A stretch of DNA of 64,000 bases. Source: Lysobacter capsici (GTDB taxonomy: Bacteria; Pseudomonadota; Gammaproteobacteria; Xanthomonadales; Xanthomonadaceae). A program made the position numbers and the translations under genes. Every line of letters starts with the position of its first letter. Within the stretch, counting starts at the first letter, position 1. The notes beneath the pieces are model-generated. The model worked only from the letters and a program-made list of their open reading frames with translations. It did no database searches and was not told the origin of the DNA. Positions 45,301-56,300 of this stretch are shown here, piece after piece. The stretch lies in contig NZ_CP094357.1 in NCBI RefSeq assembly GCF_014779555.2, positions 248,001 to 312,000 of the forward strand. The letters run 5' to 3'.

Positions 45301-45402
45301 ACTTACACCAGTTACCCGTATTACGACGTGTCCTGGTTCGACACGGTCGGCCGTCAGGTGTACCTGCAATACACCCACAAATTCGGCGGTAGCGCGCTTT
45401 AG
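42343..45402 (+). CDS. TonB-dependent receptor with STN signalling domain
   Basis: 1,019 residues from the ATG at 42343, with GGGAGGGG 6 nt upstream. A signal peptide ends near AQAQ. Residues about 30-90 are an STN (secretin/TonB short N-terminal) domain, DIPAGDLVSALDALARQSGV to LLRGSGYVARRDASGAMVIV, which reports ligand binding to FecR. A Pro/Ala linker follows, then the plug (ESIQVTGSRIPRAQIEGPAP; VERIEILTGSASAIYGSDAI) and barrel to YLQYTHKFGGSAL. A GGGATTTTTC...CGTCTGATA stretch 50-70 bp upstream could be its ECF promoter. The substrate is unknown; adjacency to cyanophycin enzymes hints at an amino-acid polymer or peptide, but iron complexes are equally possible. Confidence 0.92.
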   Translation: MVRRLRVLLLSLACTAALSAQAQVAAGAVDIPAGDLVSALDALARQSGVQFVYRADQLKGLRTSGVRGAMPAADALDRLLRGSGYVARRDASGAMVIVQAPKPAPAPRTPPASGGASAEPASVTELESIQVTGSRIPRAQIEGPAPITVMTAQEIKANGFTSVPDVLRAMTQNGGETQSQQSASGADFSPGAQQVDLRGLGPNHTLVLVNGRRIADFPMPFKGRSNFTDISNIPLGMVERIEILTGSASAIYGSDAISGVVNFILKKQADGTTVDFRMGDSTRGGGESFNLSVSSGYSNERFSAIYGFELQAQNPLWAYERARQDSTKDAPTQSTRAARRAFLRTNFDDEYLDPGAACAGLAQLNGGTTYRASRPGWGADGEDGYYCGSDESIGYGTMISKRKGVNAFASLGYRFDNGSEWFADVQMGYHELSMFRDVSSWSYQAPDGNEDGYFFNQATDQVEYWQRQFSPEEMGGLDAGTIRNRQKTLSLTTGFKGRWGEHWDWEAALSHSQYQSTISWPQIVASKANDLFLGPQLGSDDDGLPIFNADPERLYRPLTRAEYDAIAARTVYQPKSRTDTASLTLTNTELFTMPAGAVGFAGTLEVGNQSYNLRPDPLATQYYYYSWRDSDGKGSRDRWAAAGELRLPLLEKLNLSVAGRYDQYRYGGHDIDKFTYSAGLEWRPVESLLLRGSYGTAFRAPDLHYVFSGEGNLESFGADYYRCRTEEPDSDLGDCSYSDENLVVTRRGNRELEPETSTAWTAGLVWSPMANLDFSIDYFNIELRQQVQDLRIDGILQGEANCRLGRRPDGSAVDAASPTCVDALARVGRNGDGDLYSVYINPINIARERTNGIDFNARYRLETRFGSFRFNGNYSWVREHESQQYSGDPVEDQFAVNSGFDIPRSKASVSLSWDKDRWTTTLHGERLGKLPNYDSYNQSYDPDDGGSAWVGATYRYNASVQYRFTDHAQLSLAVTNLFDKLPPKDATYTSYPYYDVSWFDTVGRQVYLQYTHKFGGSAL

Positions 45403-45408
45403 TTACCC

Positions 45409-45448
45409 GCTTCCCGCCGCAAGGATGGCGGCGGGAAGCTTTTTCTTT
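45409..45448 (+). terminator. Rho-independent terminator after the STN receptor
   Basis: A perfect 12-bp stem (GCTTCCCGCCGC and complement) with a 7-nt loop is followed by TTTTTCTTT, 6 bp after the receptor stop. It ends the FecI-FecR-receptor unit. Confidence 0.93.
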
Positions 45449-45504
45449 GGAGCGGACGCGTCGAAATCGCGATTGCGGCATCGTTACGCCCGCATGCTCT
45501 TCCC

Positions 45505-45532
45505 GATTCCCGATTCCCGATTCCCGATTCCC
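45505..45532. repeat. GATTCCC heptamer, four copies
   Basis: Four perfect GATTCCC units sit just past the 3' end of the tam gene, a second locus of the 13-copy heptamer array at 14127. Confidence 0.9.
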
Positions 45533-45538
45533 GAAACT

Positions 45539-46306
45539 TCACTGCGCCGTGCGCGCGACCACGAAGATCCGCCGGAACTCGAACCAGGTCGTGCCGTCGC
45601 TACGCGGCGGATAAGCGCGATCGAGCATCGGCGCCAGTTCATCGCGAAACCGCTGCCAATCGGCGTCGTTCAACGCCGACCGCACCGGCCGCAGCGCGGT
45701 GCCGGTGATCCATTCCAGCACCGCGTTCGGGCCCGACAGGCGCTGCACGTAGGTGGTTTCCCAGGCATCGACCGTGCAGTCCTCGCCGGCCAGCAACTCG
45801 GCGTACTGCCGCGGCATGTCGACGGTATCGTCCTCACGCAAACCGACATCGGCCAGTTGTGTCGTCCAGCCCGCGCTCGCGGCGAGTTCGCGGGTGAGCG
45901 CATGCGAGGGCGCGTCGAAATTGCCCGGCACCTGCACGGCGATCCAGGCGCCCGGCGGCAGTTCGCGCGCCCAGCGCCGCAGCAGATCGCGATGCTCCGG
46001 CACCCATTGCAGCACGGCGTTGGAAATCAGAACGTCGGTGTCGGCTTGCGGCGACCATTCGCGCAAGTCGATCAACCGCGCGTCGATGCCCGCCGCGCGC
46101 GCCGCCGCGACCATCTCCGGCGAGTTGTCGCTGGCTTCCAGCGTTGCTTGGGGCCAGCGCTGCGCCAGCGCGCGGGTCAGGTTGCCGGGGCCGCAGCCCA
46201 GGTCGACCACCCGGCGCGGATGCTCGGCGCCGATGCGTCCGACCAGATCGAAGAACGGCCGGCCGCGCAGGTCGGCGAAGTCGAGGTATTTCCTGGGGTC
46301 CCACAT
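45539..46306 (-). CDS. tam: Trans-aconitate 2-methyltransferase
   Basis: 255 residues, the length of E. coli Tam. It begins [20 protein letters not shown] and has the SAM-binding motif [19 protein letters not shown] at residues 33-51. The conserved stretches [20 protein letters not shown] and [16 protein letters not shown] follow, as in Tam. The enzyme methylates trans-aconitate, an aconitase inhibitor, using S-adenosylmethionine in the cytoplasm. The gene stands alone, opposite to the GH5-type gene. The start ATG is at 46306; no clear ribosome site is seen. Confidence 0.93.
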   Translation of the reverse strand: MWDPRKYLDFADLRGRPFFDLVGRIGAEHPRRVVDLGCGPGNLTRALAQRWPQATLEASDNSPEMVAAARAAGIDARLIDLREWSPQADTDVLISNAVLQWVPEHRDLLRRWARELPPGAWIAVQVPGNFDAPSHALTRELAASAGWTTQLADVGLREDDTVDMPRQYAELLAGEDCTVDAWETTYVQRLSGPNAVLEWITGTALRPVRSALNDADWQRFRDELAPMLDRAYPPRSDGTTWFEFRRIFVVARTAQ

Positions 46307-46554
46307 GGCATCGTCCCGTCGTCGTATCGGCGATCACTATAGAACCGTCGTACGGAAGATCGCGCGAGGAACCGCGCCAGAAATCGCAAAGTTGCCGGCC
46401 ATCGCACAGGCGAGTCGACGTTGCCGCCGCCGGGCAGCCCGCTCGCAGCCACTGCGATCGCGCTAGCGGATAATGCCGGTGCTGCCGGCGTTGATGTCGC
46501 CTGATCCGCCATCGCATGCGGGCAGTGCCGATTTATTCGCTCAAGGATGGTTCC

Positions 46555-48723
46555 ATGTTCAGACACACGCTTCTTTCCGCCGCGCTGGCCGCCTCGTGCG
46601 CCCTGCTGGCCGCGCCCGCTCCGGCGCTCGCCGCCGACCCCGGTCATTTCATGGCCGTGCAGAACGGCGCGCTGGTCATCGACGGGCAACGCATCGCCTT
46701 GCCCTCGACCAACATGTTCGATCTGCTCTACCTGTACATCAACGACCCGGTGCGCGGAAAGCAGAAGCTGTCCAATGCGCGCGGCAGCGGCTTCAAGGCC
46801 GTGCGTTATTTTTCCTCCGGCACCTACAGCGAATCGACCCAGCTGTTTCCCGCGGTCGAGCTGTGGGAAACCCCGGCCACCCGCGCGCAGTTCTATGCCG
46901 CCTACGACCGCATGGTCGCCGACGCGGCCGAGCTCGACGTCAAGCTGATTCCGGCGCTGGTGACCGGCTGGTCGGACCCGACCGAAGTCAACCGGCCCAG
47001 CGGCGCGGCCTGCCAGCACGCGCCGAACTCGTTGCCGTTGCTGCCGGGCAGCGACAACCGCGCCGCCTTGAAGGCGTTCGCGCTGGCGCTGGTGACGCGT
47101 TACCGCGCGTCCGACACCGTGCTGTTCTGGGAACTGGGCAACGAGTTCAACCTCAACGCCAAGCACCGCAACAGCGCCGAGCTGTGCGTGACCCGCGAGG
47201 ACATCGCCGCCTACATCGCCGAGATGGCCGCGGCGATCAAGGCCATCGACTCCAATCATCTGGTCGCCGCCGGCGTGGCCCAGGAAGGCGATGCCTTGAT
47301 GCTCGCCGACCAGCCCGGCGCGTACAACGATGCGGGCGATTACTTCCGCCTGTATCACGACATTCCCAATGTCGACCTGTCGACCGTCCACATCTACGAG
47401 CAGTATTTCTATCCGGCGCCGTCGGGCTCGGCGAACATGGCCGTGTTCCTGCGGTACTTCAAGGGCATCGCCGACAGCCTCGGACGGCCGCTGTGGGTCG
47501 GCGAATTCGGCGCGCCGTTCGATCAGGCGTGGTCGGACAACAACTTCCACGATGCGCCGATGTCGCTGCTGTTGGCGAAGCAATACCTGGGCATCGATCT
47601 GGCCACGACCTGGAACTGGGAATCGCGCGAATACGGCTCGCCGAGCTTCCACCCGGAAATGGTCCGTTTCAGCCTGGACCCGGACGAAGACGGCGATGCG
47701 ATCGCGGCGCTGACCTATCCGCAGGCGCGCATGGGCGGCAACCGGCCCGGAGTGACCTGGGCGCCGATGAGCGGCGATGCCGACGGCGACGGCCGCAGCG
47801 ATCTGCTCGCCGCGGCCGATCGCGGCCTGTGGCAGGTGTCGCTGATGGGCGCGCAGCCGGCGGTGCCGGGGCAATGGACGTCCAAGTTCGCCGACAACGC
47901 GCTCGATCCGGCCGGCGCGCCGTTCCAGCGGCTGGCCGGCGATTGGGATGGCGACGGCAAGGCCGATATCGGCGTGAAGGCGCGCGACGGTCGCTGGTTC
48001 GTGGCGTTCTCCGACGGCAAGCGTTACGTCGGCGGCGCGCAATGGCTCAGCGGTTTCGGCAGCGACGCGGCCGATCCGGCCGGCGCGCCGTTCGTGGCCA
48101 TCAGCGGCGACTGGAACGGCGACGGCACCAGCGACATCGGCCTGAAGGCGCGCGACGGCCGCTGGTACACCGCGACCAGCAACGGCGCCGCGTTCGCCAA
48201 TCCGAGCCTGGCGTTGTCGAACTTCGTCAACGAGAACCTGGACCCGGGCGGCGGCGGTTACAACGTCCTGACCGGCGACTGGAACGGCGACGGCAAGACC
48301 GACATCGGCGCGAAGAGCCGCGATGGCCGCTGGTTCGTGGCGCGTTCCAACGGCGCCGGCTTCGTCGATATCGCGCACTGGCTGAGCAATTTCGGCAGCG
48401 ACCTCGCCGATCCGGCCGGCGCGCCGTACCAGGCGATCAGCGGCGACTGGAACGGCGACGGCAAGACCGACATCGGCCTGAAGGCGCGCGACGGCCGCTG
48501 GTTCACCGCGTTGAGCACCGGCAGCGGCTTCGTCAACGCCAGCCTGGCCTTGTCGAGTTTCGGCGATGAAAACCTGGACCCGAACAACGGCGGTTTCACC
48601 GCGTTGAGCGGCGACTGGAACGGCGACGGCAGGACCGATATCGGCATCAAGAGCGGCGATGGCCGCTGGTTCGTCGCTTACTCCAACGGCGCGGGCTTCA
48701 CCGCGCCCGCGTTGTGGCATTGA
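46555..48723 (+). CDS. Secreted GH5-like glycoside hydrolase with VCBS/FG-GAP repeats
   Basis: 722 residues from the ATG at 46555 (AAGGA 7 nt upstream). A signal peptide ends near ALA26. The (beta/alpha)8 catalytic domain, to about residue 390, has the acid/base Glu197 in WELGNEFN and the nucleophile Glu317 in LWVGEFGAPF, the clan A pattern seen in beta-mannanases and cellulases. From about residue 400 at least five repeats of the form GDWNGDGKTDIGLKARDGRW form a VCBS/FG-GAP propeller-like region, probably for substrate or surface attachment with Asp/Asn calcium loops. The exact glycan is not readable. Confidence 0.9.
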   Translation: MFRHTLLSAALAASCALLAAPAPALAADPGHFMAVQNGALVIDGQRIALPSTNMFDLLYLYINDPVRGKQKLSNARGSGFKAVRYFSSGTYSESTQLFPAVELWETPATRAQFYAAYDRMVADAAELDVKLIPALVTGWSDPTEVNRPSGAACQHAPNSLPLLPGSDNRAALKAFALALVTRYRASDTVLFWELGNEFNLNAKHRNSAELCVTREDIAAYIAEMAAAIKAIDSNHLVAAGVAQEGDALMLADQPGAYNDAGDYFRLYHDIPNVDLSTVHIYEQYFYPAPSGSANMAVFLRYFKGIADSLGRPLWVGEFGAPFDQAWSDNNFHDAPMSLLLAKQYLGIDLATTWNWESREYGSPSFHPEMVRFSLDPDEDGDAIAALTYPQARMGGNRPGVTWAPMSGDADGDGRSDLLAAADRGLWQVSLMGAQPAVPGQWTSKFADNALDPAGAPFQRLAGDWDGDGKADIGVKARDGRWFVAFSDGKRYVGGAQWLSGFGSDAADPAGAPFVAISGDWNGDGTSDIGLKARDGRWYTATSNGAAFANPSLALSNFVNENLDPGGGGYNVLTGDWNGDGKTDIGAKSRDGRWFVARSNGAGFVDIAHWLSNFGSDLADPAGAPYQAISGDWNGDGKTDIGLKARDGRWFTALSTGSGFVNASLALSSFGDENLDPNNGGFTALSGDWNGDGRTDIGIKSGDGRWFVAYSNGAGFTAPALWH

Positions 48724-48831
48724 GCGATTGAGTCATCCGCCCGCGGCCGCGATGGAGGCGGCCGCGGGCATCGGTCACACTGACGGCGAATCGCGTAACG
48801 ACCGGCGGCGCTCTACTCGCGGAGAAACTTC

Positions 48832-49710
48832 ATGACCACGCAGATCGGCTTCATCGGCCTGGGCGTAATGGGTCAGCCCATGGCGCTCAATCTCGCCCGC
48901 GCCGGCATGACGCCGGTGGTTTGGAACCGGTCCGCCGCCGCGTTGGCGGTGTTGGGCGAGGCCGGCGCGCGCGTGGCCGACAGTCCGGCGCAGGTGTTCG
49001 AACAGGCGCGGGTGGTGATCGTGATGCTCGCCGACGAGGCCGCGATCGATGCGGTGCTCGGCCGCGGCGCGCCGCGGTTCGCGGCGCTTCTGCGCGATCG
49101 CATCCTGGTCCACATGGGCACGACCTCGGCCGAGTATTCGCGAGCGCTGGAAGCCGATATCCGCGCGGCCGGCGGCGGTTATGTCGAAGCGCCGGTGTCG
49201 GGTTCGCGGGTGCCGGCGCAGGCGGGCCAACTGGTGGCGATGCTCGCCGGCGACGAGGCCGTGGTGCAGCGGGTGCGGCCCTTGCTGTCGCCGATGTGCA
49301 GCCAGAGTTTCGTCTGCGGCGCGGTGCCCAATGCGCTGCTGATGAAGCTGTCGGTGAATCTGTTCCTGATCACGATGGTGACCGGGCTGGCCGAGTCGGT
49401 GCATTTCGCGCAGCGCCAGGGCCTGGACCTGCGTCAGTTGCAGGCCATCGTGGATGCCGGGCCGATGGCCAGCGCGGTGTCGAAGATCAAATTGGCCAAG
49501 CTGGTCGACGGCGATTATTCGGTGCAGGCGTCGATCGCGGATGTGTTGAAGAACAACCGCTTGATCGCGCAGGCCGCGCGCGACGCCGGCATCGCCTCGC
49601 CCTTGCTGGACGTGTGCCACGCCTTGTTCGGCGAAACCCTGGCGCAGGGCCACGGCGCCGCCGACATGGCCGCGGTGGTGCGGGCGATCCAGGCGCGCAG
49701 TTCGGACTGA
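48832..49710 (+). CDS. NAD(P)-dependent beta-hydroxyacid dehydrogenase
   Basis: 292 residues. The start [20 protein letters not shown] gives the cofactor fold. [20 protein letters not shown] is the substrate-binding segment of 3-hydroxyisobutyrate dehydrogenase-like enzymes. [20 protein letters not shown] places the catalytic Lys at about residue 178. The family oxidises beta-hydroxyacids or reduces aldehydes (glyoxylate, succinic semialdehyde) in the cytoplasm. The exact substrate is unknown. No neighbours suggest an operon; the next gene is convergent and only 6 bp away. Confidence 0.92.
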   Translation: MTTQIGFIGLGVMGQPMALNLARAGMTPVVWNRSAAALAVLGEAGARVADSPAQVFEQARVVIVMLADEAAIDAVLGRGAPRFAALLRDRILVHMGTTSAEYSRALEADIRAAGGGYVEAPVSGSRVPAQAGQLVAMLAGDEAVVQRVRPLLSPMCSQSFVCGAVPNALLMKLSVNLFLITMVTGLAESVHFAQRQGLDLRQLQAIVDAGPMASAVSKIKLAKLVDGDYSVQASIADVLKNNRLIAQAARDAGIASPLLDVCHALFGETLAQGHGAADMAAVVRAIQARSSD

Positions 49711-49716
49711 GCGCGC

Positions 49717-50130
49717 TCAGGCGCGCGGGCGGTCGAGCAACGTGATCAGTTTCTTCGGCGCCAGCACGCAATAACTTTCGACGATCAGGTCGGCGATCTC
49801 ATCCCAATCGCTGTGTGCGTCGATCGCGACGCCGACGATGTCGGCGAACCACGGCGGCTTGAAGAACGGCGCCCGGGCGAACTTCGGCGCCGCCACCCGC
49901 GCGAGTGGCAAGCGAAACGTGAGCACCGGCAGCGGCCCGTCGCGGCCGGCCGCCTGCGCGTATGCCGGCGGCCAGCCGCGGTCGATCATCACGGCGTGAG
50001 CGAAATTTTTCTTGCCGATCATCCAGCGCATGCCGGTCCAGGCGGATTCTTCGTGCACCTCGGGCAGGCCGAGGCAGATGGCGTTGAGTCTGGCGAGGAT
50101 TTCGCGCGGAACGCTGGCGTGTTCGCTCAT
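49717..50130 (-). CDS. MmcQ/YjbR-family protein
   Basis: 137 residues. The family pattern is clear: a helical start (ILARLNAICLGLPEVHEESA), the strand and helix around WTGMRWMIGKKNFAHAVMID, and FFKPPWFADIVGVAIDA with DLIVESYCVLAPKKLITLLD at the C-terminus. These cytoplasmic proteins have a CyaY-like DNA-binding-type fold, but no established function. The gene is convergent with the dehydrogenase (6-bp gap) and divergent from the giant YD-repeat gene. Confidence 0.88.
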   Translation of the reverse strand: MSEHASVPREILARLNAICLGLPEVHEESAWTGMRWMIGKKNFAHAVMIDRGWPPAYAQAAGRDGPLPVLTFRLPLARVAAPKFARAPFFKPPWFADIVGVAIDAHSDWDEIADLIVESYCVLAPKKLITLLDRPRA

Positions 50131-50354
50131 CGGGATGGCTCGCGGCGGTGTCGGTGGCTGTCGCGTGTGGCTGCTTTCAAGGTGGCGAATTTGCGCATTG
50201 TTCCTGCATGACGCGATCGACAGCGTCGACTGCCGCGAGATTCGCTGCAGAAAAAATCACATCTATTGCCCATTAACTTTAACCCCGAAGATCGGATTTG
50301 TTCCCAGAGCAAGGACGCCGCGCAGGGCCGTCCATCGGACGCGAGAGGGAACAC

Positions 50355-53300
50355 ATGACGACTTTGATTTCGGGCAGCGGCTTGGGTGTGTTCAACAGTT
50401 CCTTCACCCAGGTGGGGCGAGGACTGGGCAGCGACACCCGGACAGCCTCCGGACGCCACGGCCAATACGTCAACGTGGCCACCGGCAACCTGATCGTGCA
50501 AGGCCAGGACGAACAATTGTTCGGCAACGGCTTTCTCGCCAGCCAGATGCGCACCTACAACAGCCGCGGCTTGTTCGGCGAGTTCGGTTCCGACGGTTGG
50601 AACGGCGGGTTCGAGACGCGCGCGGGCCTGCGCCTGCTCAACGTTCTCAACACCCGCGGCAGCCAGGTGCAGCAGTTGCTCGGCGACGGCTCGATGGTCT
50701 ACTACGACTACGACGAAGCCAGCGGCGATTACATCAGCACGGTCGGCGACGGCGCGCACGATCGCTTTCGCTACATTCCGCAGCAAACCGGTCAGCCGGC
50801 GCGCTGGCAGTGGACCGACGGCAACCAGACCCGGCGCGAGCAGTACTTCCCGGGCACCTTGCTCGGCATCGGGCTACTCGACGGCCGCCTGTCGAAAACC
50901 ACCGACCTCAAGACCGGCGCCGAATACACCTTCGTTTACGACGATCAGGGCCGGTTGCAGCGCATCGACGGCAGCAACGGCGACGCGCTGGTGTTCGAAT
51001 ACGACCGCTTCGGCTCGCGCCTGCTCGGCCTGTCGACCGTGGAAGGCGGCGTCGCCCGTTCGCAGATCCGCTACGGCTACGACAATCAGGGCCGGCTGAC
51101 CCGGGTCGAAAGCGACCTGACCCCGGGCGATTGGAGCGACAACGCCGGCAATCCGGCCCGCAGCTTCGTCACCACTTACAGCTATGAGCAAAGCAGCCAG
51201 CGGCTGGCGCGGATCGTCCACAGCGACGGCACCGAATCGAGCTATACCTATTACACCAGCGGCGCCGCCAGCGGCCGCGTGCGCACGGTCAGCAGCGGAC
51301 GCGCCGCGGACGGCTCGCTGCAGACGCTGACCTTCAGCTACGACCTGCAGGACGACCACCGACGCACCGATGTCAGCGACGCCAGCGGCCGCACCTGGAC
51401 CTATGGCTACGACGCCGCGGGGCAATTGATCCAGGTGCAGGCGCCGGCGATCGACGGCCTGCGCGATGTCACCGATTACCAGTACGACGCCGCCGGCAAC
51501 GTCATCCGGGTCAGCACCCAGCGCGGCGGGCAGCTGCTCAGCCGCAGCGATTTCAGTTACGACGCCAACGGCAATCTGCTGTGGCAGTGGGATCAGGTCG
51601 ATCCCGCCCAGGGCGGCGCCGCGCGCGCGGTTCAGCGCACTTACACCGCCGCCAATCAGCTGGCCAGCGAGACTGTGTTCACCGGCCTGGACGCCGACGG
51701 CGTCGGCACCGCGCAGGCGCCGGGCGGTGGGCTGACCACGCGCTTCGTGTACGACGCGAGCAACCGCCTGCGTTATGCGATCGATGCGGCCGGTGCGGTC
51801 GAGGAACGCACCTATCACGCCAGCGGCAACGGCATCGGGCAGGTCGCCAGCACCCGCCGTTATCTCGGCGCCGCCTACGTCGCCGCCGACGCCAGCCTGG
51901 CCGCACTGGACGCGTGGACGACCGCGGCGCAGCGCGCGCAAAGCGTGCTGGTCGAATCGCACTACGACGTCGCCGGCCGGCTGTCGCGCACGCTGGCGTA
52001 CGCGCAGCTCGACGCGAACGGCGCCGGCATCGTCGACGACGCGGCCGAACTGATCGATTACGTCTACGACGCACAGGGCCTGCTGCGCCAGAAGATCGTC
52101 CAGCGCAGCGCTACCGCGGCCGCCAACGACGGTCGCGACAGCGTCGAAACCACCGCCTACGGCTACGACGGCATCGGCCGCATGCTCTCGGAAACGGTCA
52201 GCGAACGCGTCGGCACCGGCGCGGTGCGGGTCGTGCGCACCACCGCGTGGGTGCATCAGGACAACGGCAACACCCTGCGCACCACGCTCGAGGGCGGGCC
52301 GGCCGGCGACGGCGTGAGCGCCAACGATCAGCTGCGCACCGAACTGCGCAACGCGTCGGGCCAGTTGATCGCGACGACGGTGTCGGCGGTGGCCGGCGGC
52401 GAAACCCGCACCAGCCGCAACTACTACGACGGCACCGGCCGCCTGCGCGCCAGCGAGGATGCGTCGGGCGCGCGCGTCTACTTCTTCTACGATGCCGAAG
52501 GCGCGTTGGCCGGCGAGGTCGACGTGCAGGGCACGGTGACCGCGTACGTCCGCGACGGCCTGGGCCGGGTGGTGCGCACCACCGTGCACGAGCAGCGCGT
52601 CGATACCTCGTCGTGGCTGGTCAACGGCGCGGTGGCGCCGGCCGATTTCGCCGCCGTTCGTCCCGCCGCCGCCGCGAACGATCGCAGCGTGCTCGCGAGC
52701 TACGACGCGCTCGGCCGCCTGCTCAGCCAGACCGACGCCGAGGGCACGGTCACCCGGCACGTCTACGACGGCGCCAACCGGTTGATCGAAACCCGCGTCC
52801 AGGCCGCCGCCAACGACGCGCCCGAGCGCGTGCTGCGTTATCTGCGCGATGCGCTCGGACGCGAAGTCGGACGGCTCGACGCCGAAGGCTTCCTGGTCGA
52901 GACCCGTTACGACCGCGCCGGCCGGGTCGAGGCGACCATCGCCTATGCCGCGGCGACGCCCGACGCCGCGCGCGCGGCCGGCGATCTGGCCGCGTTGCGT
53001 CCGCTCGCCCACGCCGGCGATCAGCTCACCCGCTACTTCCACGACGGCCGCGGCAACCGCATCGGCGTGCTCGATGCCGAGGGCGCGCTGACCGAAGCGG
53101 TGTTCGACGAGGCGCGCAACGAACGCGCGGTGCGCGTCTACCACCAGCGGATCGCGAGCCCCGCCGGCAACGAGAGCTTCGCCCAGTTGCGCGCCCAGGT
53201 GCAGGCCGGCGGCGCGCGCGAAACCCGGCGCCAGTTCGACGCGCTCGGGCAGTTGCGCACCGAGCTCGATCCCGAGGGCACGCTCAGCCGCTACAGCTAC

Positions 53301-56300
53301 GACGCCCAGGGCCGCCTGCTCAAGACCGAGCGCGCGGTCGGCACCAGCGAAGTGCGCGAAGGCCATCGCCGCTACGACGTGTTCGGCAATCTGATCGGCG
53401 AACTCGACGGCGAAGGCGCGACCCGCCTGCTGCCAGGCATGAGCGAGGCGCAGCTCGATGCGATCTACGCCCAGTACGGCGTGCGGCATGGCTACGACGT
53501 GCTCGGGCGCCGCACCGAAAGCGTCGACGCCGAAGGCAACAAGACCTGGTATTTCTACGATGTCGCCGGCCGTCCGACCTTCACCGTCCACGGCGTGCAG
53601 GATGCCGCCGGCGTGCGCAACGGCGCCGGCGAAGTCAGCGAAACCCGCTACACGAACTTCGGCCAGGTCGGCGAAACCATCGCCTACACCGGCCGCATCA
53701 TCATCGCCGCGCCGCACGACCGCGCCCGCGTCGACGATGCGGTGCGCGCGCTGCAGTTCGTCGCCGCGCAGGACAGCCGCCATCGCTTCGTCTACGACCG
53801 CCGCGGCCAATTGACCGAGCACACCGACGCCGAGGGCGCGGTCATCCGCAACCGCTACAACGGGTTCGGCGAACTGGCCACGCAATGGCGCGACCTCGGC
53901 GCCGGCCGCGAAGTGGAAACGCGTTACGCCTACGACCGTCGCGGTCTATGGCTGAGCCAGACCGAGCAATCGGTCGGCGCCGCGGCCGACGGCAGCCTGC
54001 GCGGCGTCAGCCGCGGTTTCGACGCGTTCGGCCGCGTCGCCACCGCCACCGATGCGCGCGGGCACAGCATTCAGTACGGCTACGACCGCCTGGGCCGACA
54101 GATCAGCCAGCGCCAGAGCGTGTCCGGGCGCGAGGAAATGGCGTCGACCGCCTACGACGTCCACGGCCGCGTCCTGACCCAGACCGATGCGCTGGGCCGG
54201 GTTACCCGCTACGCCTACGATGAGGCCACCCGCAGCGCCACCGTCACCACGCCCGAAGGCATATCGACCACCTCGACCCGCAACCGTTTCGGCGAAACCG
54301 TGCGCGTGACCGACGGCCTCGGCCGCGTGACCACCTTCGATTACGACCGCGACGGCCTGCTGCTCAAGACCACCGATGCCTTGAACGGCGAAAGCCGGCA
54401 GCAGTTCGACGCGCGCGGCCTGATGATCCGCAGCGTCGACGCGGCCGGTCGCGTGGTCCGCTTCGTCTACGACGCGCGCGGGCGCGCGATTGAGCGCACC
54501 GAGGATCCCGATGGCCTGGCGCTGACCCAGCGCACCGTCTACGACGGCCAGGGCCGCAGCGTGTCGGTGACCGACGCGGCCGGCGTGCGCACCGCGCTGA
54601 GCTACGACCGCCAGGGGCGTCTGATCGAACAGGTGCACGACGCCGACGGCCTGGCCCTGCGCACCACCTACGCCTGGAACACCCGCGGCCAGCAGGTGCG
54701 CGTCACCACCGGCGCGGGCACCGCCGAAGCGCGCACGGTCGAATACGGCTACGACGCCCTGGGCCGCCGGGTGCGCGAAACCATCGCGCCGGGCGTGCTC
54801 GACCTGACCACCACCTATGCCTACGACGGCAACGACAATCTGGTCGCGCGCACCGACGCCGCCGGCCGCGTCACCCGCTACACCTACGACGAAGCCGATC
54901 GCCAGCGCTTCGCGATCGACGGTGAAGGCGGCGTGGCGGAAGCCGCGTACGACGCCAATGGCCGGGTGGTGGCGGTGCGTGCTTATGCGAACGTCATCGA
55001 CCTGAGCGGCCTGCCATTGTCGATCGACAGCGCGCAGGTCCAGGCCCGTCTGCGCGCGGACGATGCGCGCGACGTGCAGGACTACCGCGTGTACGACCGC
55101 GACGGCCGCGTGCGTTTGCGCCTCGATGGCGCCGGCGCGGTCGCCGAGACCGTGTACGACGCCGCCAATCAGGCGACCGCGGTCACCCGCTATGCCAACG
55201 CCAAGGCGCTCGACCCCAGCCTGCGCGCGCAGCTGTGGGCCGGCACCGCCGATATCGGCGGCCTGCTGGCCGGTGTCGCCGCCGATCCGGCCCGCGACCA
55301 GAGCAGCTACAGCGTGCGCGACGCGCTGGGCCGCGAGCGCCTGAGCATCGATGCCACCGGCGCGGTCACCGAGACCGTCTACGATCCGGTCGGCCGCGCG
55401 CTGCGCAGCGTGCGTTACGCCAATGCCTGGCCGCTCGACGACGGCCGCCGCGCGCAACTACGCGCCGGCACGCTCGACGCCGACACGGTGTTGAGCTCGC
55501 TGGCCGCCGATCCCGCGCGCGATCGCAGCGTGGTGCTGGTCTACGATCGCGTCGGCCGCCTGCGTTACACCCTGACCCGCACCGACACCGACCGCGCGGT
55601 GGTGAGCGAAAGCCGCTTCGACGCGGTCGGCCGGGTGGTCGCGCAGACCCAGTACGGCGTCACCATCGGCTTCAATCCAGCCTCGAGCGAGGCCGACGTG
55701 GCCAGCGCGCTGAGCGCCGCGCTCGCCGCCGATCCGGCCCGGCAACGCAGCACGCATACGGTGTACGACGCCGCCGGTCGCGCGCGCTTCGTGGTCGATG
55801 CGGTCGGCGCGGTGACCGAAATGCGTTACGACGCGACCGGCCTGGTCGTGCAGAGCGTGCGTTACCAGCAGGCGCGCGCGTTCAACGGCGCCAACCTGGC
55901 CGATCTGGTCGCCTGGACGCAAAGCCAGCCCGCCGGCGAACGGCGCATCAGCACCACCTTGCACGACGCCGCCGGCCGCGCGAGCGTGCGCACCGACGCG
56001 CTCAACCGCAGCGAGACCATCACCTACGACGGCAGCGGCCAGGTGCTCAGCGTCACCAACCGCGACGGCCACCGCTGGACCTACGAGTACGACGCCGCCG
56101 GCCGCAAGCGCACCGAAATCAGCCCGCCGGTCGCGGTCGCGATGGCCGACGCCGCCGGCAATGTCGGCGTGGTGATGCGCTCGGTGATCGCGCGCATCGC
56201 CTACGACGGCCAGGGCAACGTCATCGCCCGCACCGACAACGCCGACACCGCGCAGGCGCGCACCACTGTCTACGTCTACGACAACCGCGGTCATCAGGTC

